Notes under the pieces: model-generated
Told to the model about the DNA's origin: nothing
Database searches by the model: none
The model's input: only the letters and a program-made list of their open reading frames with translations
Made by a program: the position numbers and the translations under genes
Part shown: positions 59,045 to 64,000 of the stretch, piece after piece
Position numbering within the stretch: the first letter of the stretch is position 1
Layout: the number at the start of each line of letters is the position of its first letter
DNA from: Augochlora pura
Lineage: Eukaryota; Arthropoda; Insecta; Hymenoptera; Halictidae
Assembly: GCF_028453695.1 (NCBI RefSeq)
Contig: NC_135777.1
Coordinates: forward strand, 2,232,001 to 2,296,000
Length of the DNA: 64,000 nt
Direction of reading: 5' to 3'

Positions 59045-59240
59045 AACTTTGACGTAATATTGACATAACTATGACATAATCTTCACATAACCATGACATA
59101 ATCTTGATAGAATCTCAACATAATATTGACATAATTATGACATTATCTTGACATAACCATGACATAATCTTGATAGAATTTCAACATAATCTTGACATAA
59201 TTATGACATTATTTGGACATAACCATGACATAATCTTGAT
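59045..59240. repeat. 12-bp minisatellite ATCTTGACATAA
   Basis: About sixteen units with variants ACCATGACATAA and AATTATGACATT. A higher-order unit of about 72 bases containing GATAGAATYTCAACATAAT appears twice. Confidence 0.93.
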
Positions 59241-59690
59241 ATGATCTATCGCCCTAACTACGACGTTTCATCCACCAAGTAATTTTCTAAAATTATCTAA
59301 ATACTCCAACAAGTATTTCACTTAATAATTGAAAAGCGACGCCGAGTCATCGTAATTCTAGTATATGACTAAACATTAAAGTTTATTGGCGATTTGCAAT
59401 TACTTCTCGACGTCTACAAATTCATATAAATCGAATATTATTATAACAATACTATATATGCATATACATATATACCTATATATCGTATACTATATGATAA
59501 TATTATTGTTTATAAGCGCTGATAGGTAACATCCATGATGGCGCCGAGTGCTAAGGGTTAATATATGAATAACAGACTATTTCAAATGAAGCATATATTA
59601 CAACACAGCCTGCGAAAGAAATAATAATAATAATATTTTTAAACACATATATATCTTATTTGAAACATTTCCACCCGTGTTTGTCTGTAC
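59241..59690. other. AT-rich spacer
   Basis: GAGTGCTAAGGGTTAAT at 59547 is another TTAA-element-like right end. No gene. Confidence 0.4.
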
Positions 59691-60583
59691 ATAACTATCA
59701 CCATTGGTAGAAAAAGTCCAGATAAACCAATGGCGCCGGTTCTCCACCCCGCCTTCGCTAAACAGATAATCGTCAAAGCGCGCGGATTTACATGCCGCGC
59801 GACCGAGACCGCTAACGTCCTTAAAACCGAAGCCCCGAATTTGGGCAACTTTTTTGCCGAGGCCGAGGGATAAACAATTCCGGGCAATTTTCTTGTGTCA
59901 ATGGTTGCTTTGGGGGCGGTAGTTAGGGGACAGAGCCGCAGAGGGTTCGGTGGATAGCGTGTCCTCGTCCCGCGAGGCCTCGTTCCGGAAACGAGGCGAG
60001 GAGGAAGAGGAGGAAGAGGAGGAGGAGGAGGGTCGCACACCGAATAAAAATTCCATTGTAACATCCTTCCTTCCTCCCCTTTCTTCCTGTCGGTCGTCCT
60101 CGTTTTTTTTTTTACACGGGCGTCGCTCGATATTTCTTTTTTAGACAAAGGCGTGGGCGGCACGGATGGAGATAGAGGGAATTAACGACGCGAACTTTTG
60201 GCACTTTAGAGAGGGGCGTGCGGTGGCGATCGTTTAATTAATTCCAGGGGTCTCTCGTGACCCCCCGGCCCTCCTCCCGCGCTCGTGTTCCAACCCGTTT
60301 CTCCCTCCGCCCCCCCCCCTGGCCCCGGCGTCGCTCCCCCCCCCCTTTTTCTCGCCCCTGCTTGCCCGAGACGAGACCCTGCTATCCACTTTATCTCGAC
60401 CGTGATTACAGACCAGCAGCATCAGCCTAAAAGGGTCGGCTAGTCGACAGCCAGATCGATTCACCGGGCCGACCCTTGCGACTCCTCGCCGCGATAACCG
60501 CCGGGAACGCGTCAAAATTCGGGGCTCGCCGAATAACCCGCCTCCGCGCGCAAATCTATCCGGTATTCGACAATTTTGGACGC
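59691..60583. other. GC island with GGA and C-homopolymer tracts
   Basis: (GAG/GGA)n at 59996-60030 and two C9-10 runs within 60309-60345. Overlapping frames are compositional. Confidence 0.45.
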
Positions 60584-61045
60584 GGTCTCTGGTACAGCAT
60601 CATAAACGCACGCGTGTTTCGTCAGAGAAGGCATCGATCTTCTATGCGATCTTCTATGGTGATCGCGAAGCTCCATTTTCTTGATTTACGATGAATTAAC
60701 ACTTTACCGATAGGTTGGCCGATAAATCAGCGCGATTTCTAGTACATGATCATACACGCACGCATTCGTCATCGGATAAGGCATCGATTAGACAGGGTTG
60801 ATCTTCTATATCATCTTCTATGACGATTGCGAAGCTTGATAGTCCTGATACATGATGATTTAACATTTTACCGAGAGGGTGGCATATAAATCGACGCGAT
60901 CTCTAGTACAGGACATGCACGCGTCTTTTATGAGACAAGGTCGACCTTCTATGTGATCGTCTATGGTGATTGCGAAGCTCGATTGTCTTGATACAAGATA
61001 AATTAATACTTTACCGATAGGGTGGACTATAAATCAGCTTTTTAT
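60584..61045 (+). repeat. Tandem array of about 145-165-bp units headed by TTAACACTTTACCGA
   Basis: Units share TTAACACTTTACCGATAGG (starts 60695, 60860, 61003), GATAAATCAGCGCGATTTCT, TAGTACATGATCATACACGC, and TCTTCTATGTGATCTTCTAT with GATTGCGAAGCT. A headless first unit starts at about 60584. The last head is also the left end of the element at 61007-61289. Confidence 0.9.
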
Positions 61046-61289
61046 TACGACTGGTAGATTGTGAAAATCGGTTGCCGAAGCAACCAATAATTTGTTATCT
61101 ATTATTAGGATATTATAATATAATTTTTAAAATATTAGATACCCTCGCGATGAATGAAATAAGTAAAATAATAAGGTGAAGAATGAATAAAGTAAATAAA
61201 ATGTATAAAATAAATATTGTTCAATGGCAATGTTATGAGAATATAAAAATAATGTTTGCGATCGAACATGACCGGTCGGTTATTAAGTA
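61007..61289 (+). mobile_element. 283-bp TTAA-bounded element, family CACTTTACCGA
   Basis: TTAA at 61003-61006 and 61290-61293. The left end is TACTTTACCGATAGGGTGG; the right end reads inward as TACTTAATAACCGACCGG. The interior shares ATGAATGAAATAAGT and the TGTATAAAATAAATATTGTT region with the element at 46389-46612 (inverted). Confidence 0.72.
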
Positions 61290-61293
61290 TTAA

Positions 61294-63498
61294 CATGGTT
61301 AGTCATCGTCAAGTATCAAAAATAATTGTAAGATAATTTTCAACCAAAAATAAGCAATTCGTGGAATAATATACTCTCATTGTATTGATTTTCGGAGAAT
61401 TAGCTAACCTGGTCTAATATCTAGTAAAAGCGTCGTCGTAAAATTACATTATTTGTTGCTTCACGTAAAATGTCCTAGAATATCGGTAACACGGCCGCCA
61501 TATTGGAAGGACCCGGCCAGATATAACGAAGCCCCGACTAACCCATTTACACGTGCAATTAGCAGTTCCGATTATGATAACCGGATTCTTGATAATACGC
61601 TTATCAACGTTTACAACATCCCTCTATAAACATTTGCTCCGCTCATTTGCATAATAATTATTTCATCAAGCCTTTTAACCGGTTGTTTCAAATGCTATAT
61701 GTATAATTACTATACATTCGTTCATTATAACTTAGCCCATAGCACACAAGATTTTTCTAATACGCCAATGAGCTAGAAAATGTTGATGCGCATATGTATT
61801 TTACAAAGAAATATCTTTTTTTAATAATTGATCCAAGCGATCCAAATTTTGTTTAAGATATTAAGGAGATGAGATATTAACTAGACAATTGCTAAAGAAT
61901 AGTTTCAAAAAATTCCAATTGGTTTCAATATTTGTTATATAAAACTATGATGATATATTGTAGTATACAATATAGAACACAGTATAAAGTATACAGTACA
62001 ATTATATAGTATACAGTACATAGTATACGATAAATATCATCTAAATGAATCGAAAAATATATTACACGAACATCGTATACAATCCCGATCCAATAATCTT
62101 AAATTCTTACAATTCCTCCACGCTTCCAGATTTCGCCCGCCCGTTTTTCACGATAAAAACATAAAATCCGCAGCCGATTAATAAGTGACTTAAAATAGAA
62201 ATAATCTCCTTAATCGTCCAATCGCCGGGCTATTTGCATCGGGCAGTACATATACCTCGTTATAAACCTTCCGGGGCTCGCATCGGCATAATTGCAACGA
62301 GCTTCGCTAGCAAACGTTCGCGGACTCGCCGCAGCTGCCGAGGTCCGCCGTAATTCTGGATACAGGAGGCGCGTTTTGTTTGGTGCCCGGCCGGGATTAT
62401 CAATTTATTACAGCTTGCTTACCACTCTTACGAACAATCACGCGAAAAGTAACTAACGATTCTCGCAAACAAAGTACCATCGGGCGAGCGCGATCGCGGC
62501 CGCCGCACATTTGGTCGATCAAGCGGTTAACGCGATCACGGTCGTTCGTCCGCAGCCGAACGGTTAAACGGAATTGAAAAGCATCGTGCGTGTGCGTGTA
62601 AACGTTTACAATCGATTGTAAACGAGAGCGGGGGAGAAAAAAAGCCGCCCGTTTGGACCATCACCTCCGCGAACGTGCACGTGTAAACGCGCGAGCGTTC
62701 GACCGCTGGGACCCCGTGTCCGCCGGGATCACTAATAATGATCAGCGGAATGTTTATTTTTCCCCGGTTCGATAAACTCTCATCTACGTATCAATTAGCG
62801 ATCGCGATCCCGTTTTTGTCGTCCCGGGATCCTATGAAAATGGAAATCTGTTCGCGGCCGTTGTCCGCCGCGAATTCGAACGAACGCGCGTCGAATGTTC
62901 CCTTCGATTTATCCGTTGTCGGCGTTCTGTTAAATTATTCTTCGCCAACGTTGAAAAATCCATTCTAAGATTTATCCAGCAATTTTTTAATAGCTGGCTT
63001 GTTGAGATATTTCTCGCAGGCTTAATCTTTTTATCGTTTCTTATGCAACCGCGATTTATTTTATTTAATTAACGAACTATGTGCTGGACTTATTAATACC
63101 TTTTTAAAAGATTTAATTCTTTTTAATTTGGTAATATGTTTAGAAGACTTCCTTTGTAAAATTCTATACATCTTCGTCGTATACTTGTTATCAGAATCGT
63201 ATCGTTATTTCTGCAAATGTTAAATGCTTTTTTAACGAACGGATTTTTTCGAAATTTACTGACTTTCTATATGAGCGACGTTCTGATAACTTGCTTTTGA
63301 TAACAATTTATCGGGTTCAATATCCAATAATCGATTCAAATACTCTGAGTCAACATTGATCCAGCCACCGTGGCTGCCAATGAGTTAACTAGAATTTTTT
63401 TAAATTATCACTTGTACCGTTTCTCTTTTTATATTCGTAAAATCGTGGCAGACAATTATTATTCACCACGAACTCAAAATATTACGTACATGAAACAA
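61294..63498. other. Right-hand non-coding region
   Basis: Includes a GTATACAGTACA-type repeat at 61955-62035 and a moderate-GC block at 62220-62960. No exon with a recognisable signature; the sought GYG/M2 exon was not found. Confidence 0.45.
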
Positions 63499-63830
63499 TT
63501 AACTCTTCGCACTCGAAGCTATTCTAACTATAAATCTAAAATAAATGTAAGTTAACTATTAATTAAATAATTTTTCTGGCTTATAGTATTCTCATTTTAT
63601 ATACATATAATAAAGTACATTTCATGCGTATGAAATTAATGCTCGAGATTCGTACGAACAGTTTCACTTTAAATAATTTTCAAGATCCAAACTTCGTTAA
63701 TATAAAAATTATTTTGGGACGTGATAAAACGATTATAGTTTCCTTGCTCTGTTGCCTATAGGAAAGTTTGTTAATAAAATTTTTAAATATCTAATTACTT
63801 AATCTTTATTATTCACTGCTTATTATTGAA
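63499..63830 (+). mobile_element. TTAA-element end, family CCCTTTGCACTCG, right boundary unresolved
   Basis: TTAACTCTTCGCACTCGAAG starts at 63499 and AATAATTTTTCTGGCTTATA follows, as at 55380. Farther right, TTGGGACGTGATAAAACGAT resembles TTGGGATGTGATAGAACAAT of the element at 12975. Confidence 0.5.
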
Positions 63831-64000
63831 AAATAAATTATTTGAATATTATTTGATGTTAGTCTTATATCTGGCACTTTGCTACTGACTTCTCTGTTAC
63901 TACTGTCCTATTATTTTGTCGTTCCCGGTATTTACATAAACAAATATAGTTCTCTTGAAAACCACGTAAACAGTGATCGCTATTTCATGTATTAATGAAA

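Noticed and set aside
59045..59240. CRISPR-like regularly spaced repeats
   Set aside because: The units are contiguous 12-mers without unique spacers, in a eukaryotic sequence. Simple minisatellite.
1..64000. tRNA, rRNA or small structured RNA genes
   Set aside because: I looked for A/B-box and cloverleaf-like patterns by eye and saw none I could defend. A tRNAscan-SE or Infernal run would be decisive.

Overview
The window looks like a piece of an insect nuclear genome, most likely hymenopteran (a bee or relative). This is an inference from three things: AT-rich sequence broken by CpG-rich GC islands, abundant GA/CT microsatellites with many short TTAA-bounded repeats, and intron-split animal potassium-channel exons. 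There are no operons, no bacterial-type genes and no convincing RNA gene.

The only protein-coding content I can support is three sets of two-pore-domain (K2P/TWIK-type) potassium channel exons. Gene 1 (minus strand, 5386 down to 866) is nearly or fully complete in four exons: M1, cap and pore 1 (TIGYG), M2, then M3, pore 2 (TIGFG) and M4. About 46 kb to the right, two minus-strand exons (51654-51470 and 48858-48756) encode the M3 end, pore 2 (TIGFG), M4 and the cytoplasmic start of a second channel. Just beyond a 100-N assembly gap (52242-52341), a plus-strand exon (52698-52869) encodes the cap and pore-1 half of a channel. The two half-genes point away from the gap and complement each other. 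Either a contig is inverted or misjoined there, or two divergent paralogues are each incomplete in view.

The rest (about 94%) is non-coding and repeat-rich. It holds GC islands, including a CpG-rich candidate promoter or first exon at 39.6-40.9 kb; minisatellites, one of them a 1.07-kb array inside a gene 1 intron; long GA/CT tracts; and G homopolymers. It also holds several families of short non-autonomous elements. Many of these are bounded by TTAA with ends such as CCCTTTGCACTCG or CACTTTACCGA, a piggyBac-like pattern. Others include a long hairpin element, an element with 33-bp inverted ends, a lone mariner terminus and a decayed Tc1-like transposase. One small TTAA element sits inside a copy of another repeat whose empty site survives elsewhere in the window.

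All exon borders come from reading GT/AG sites, phases and family motifs by eye. Homology statements for repeats come from visual comparison of copies within this window.
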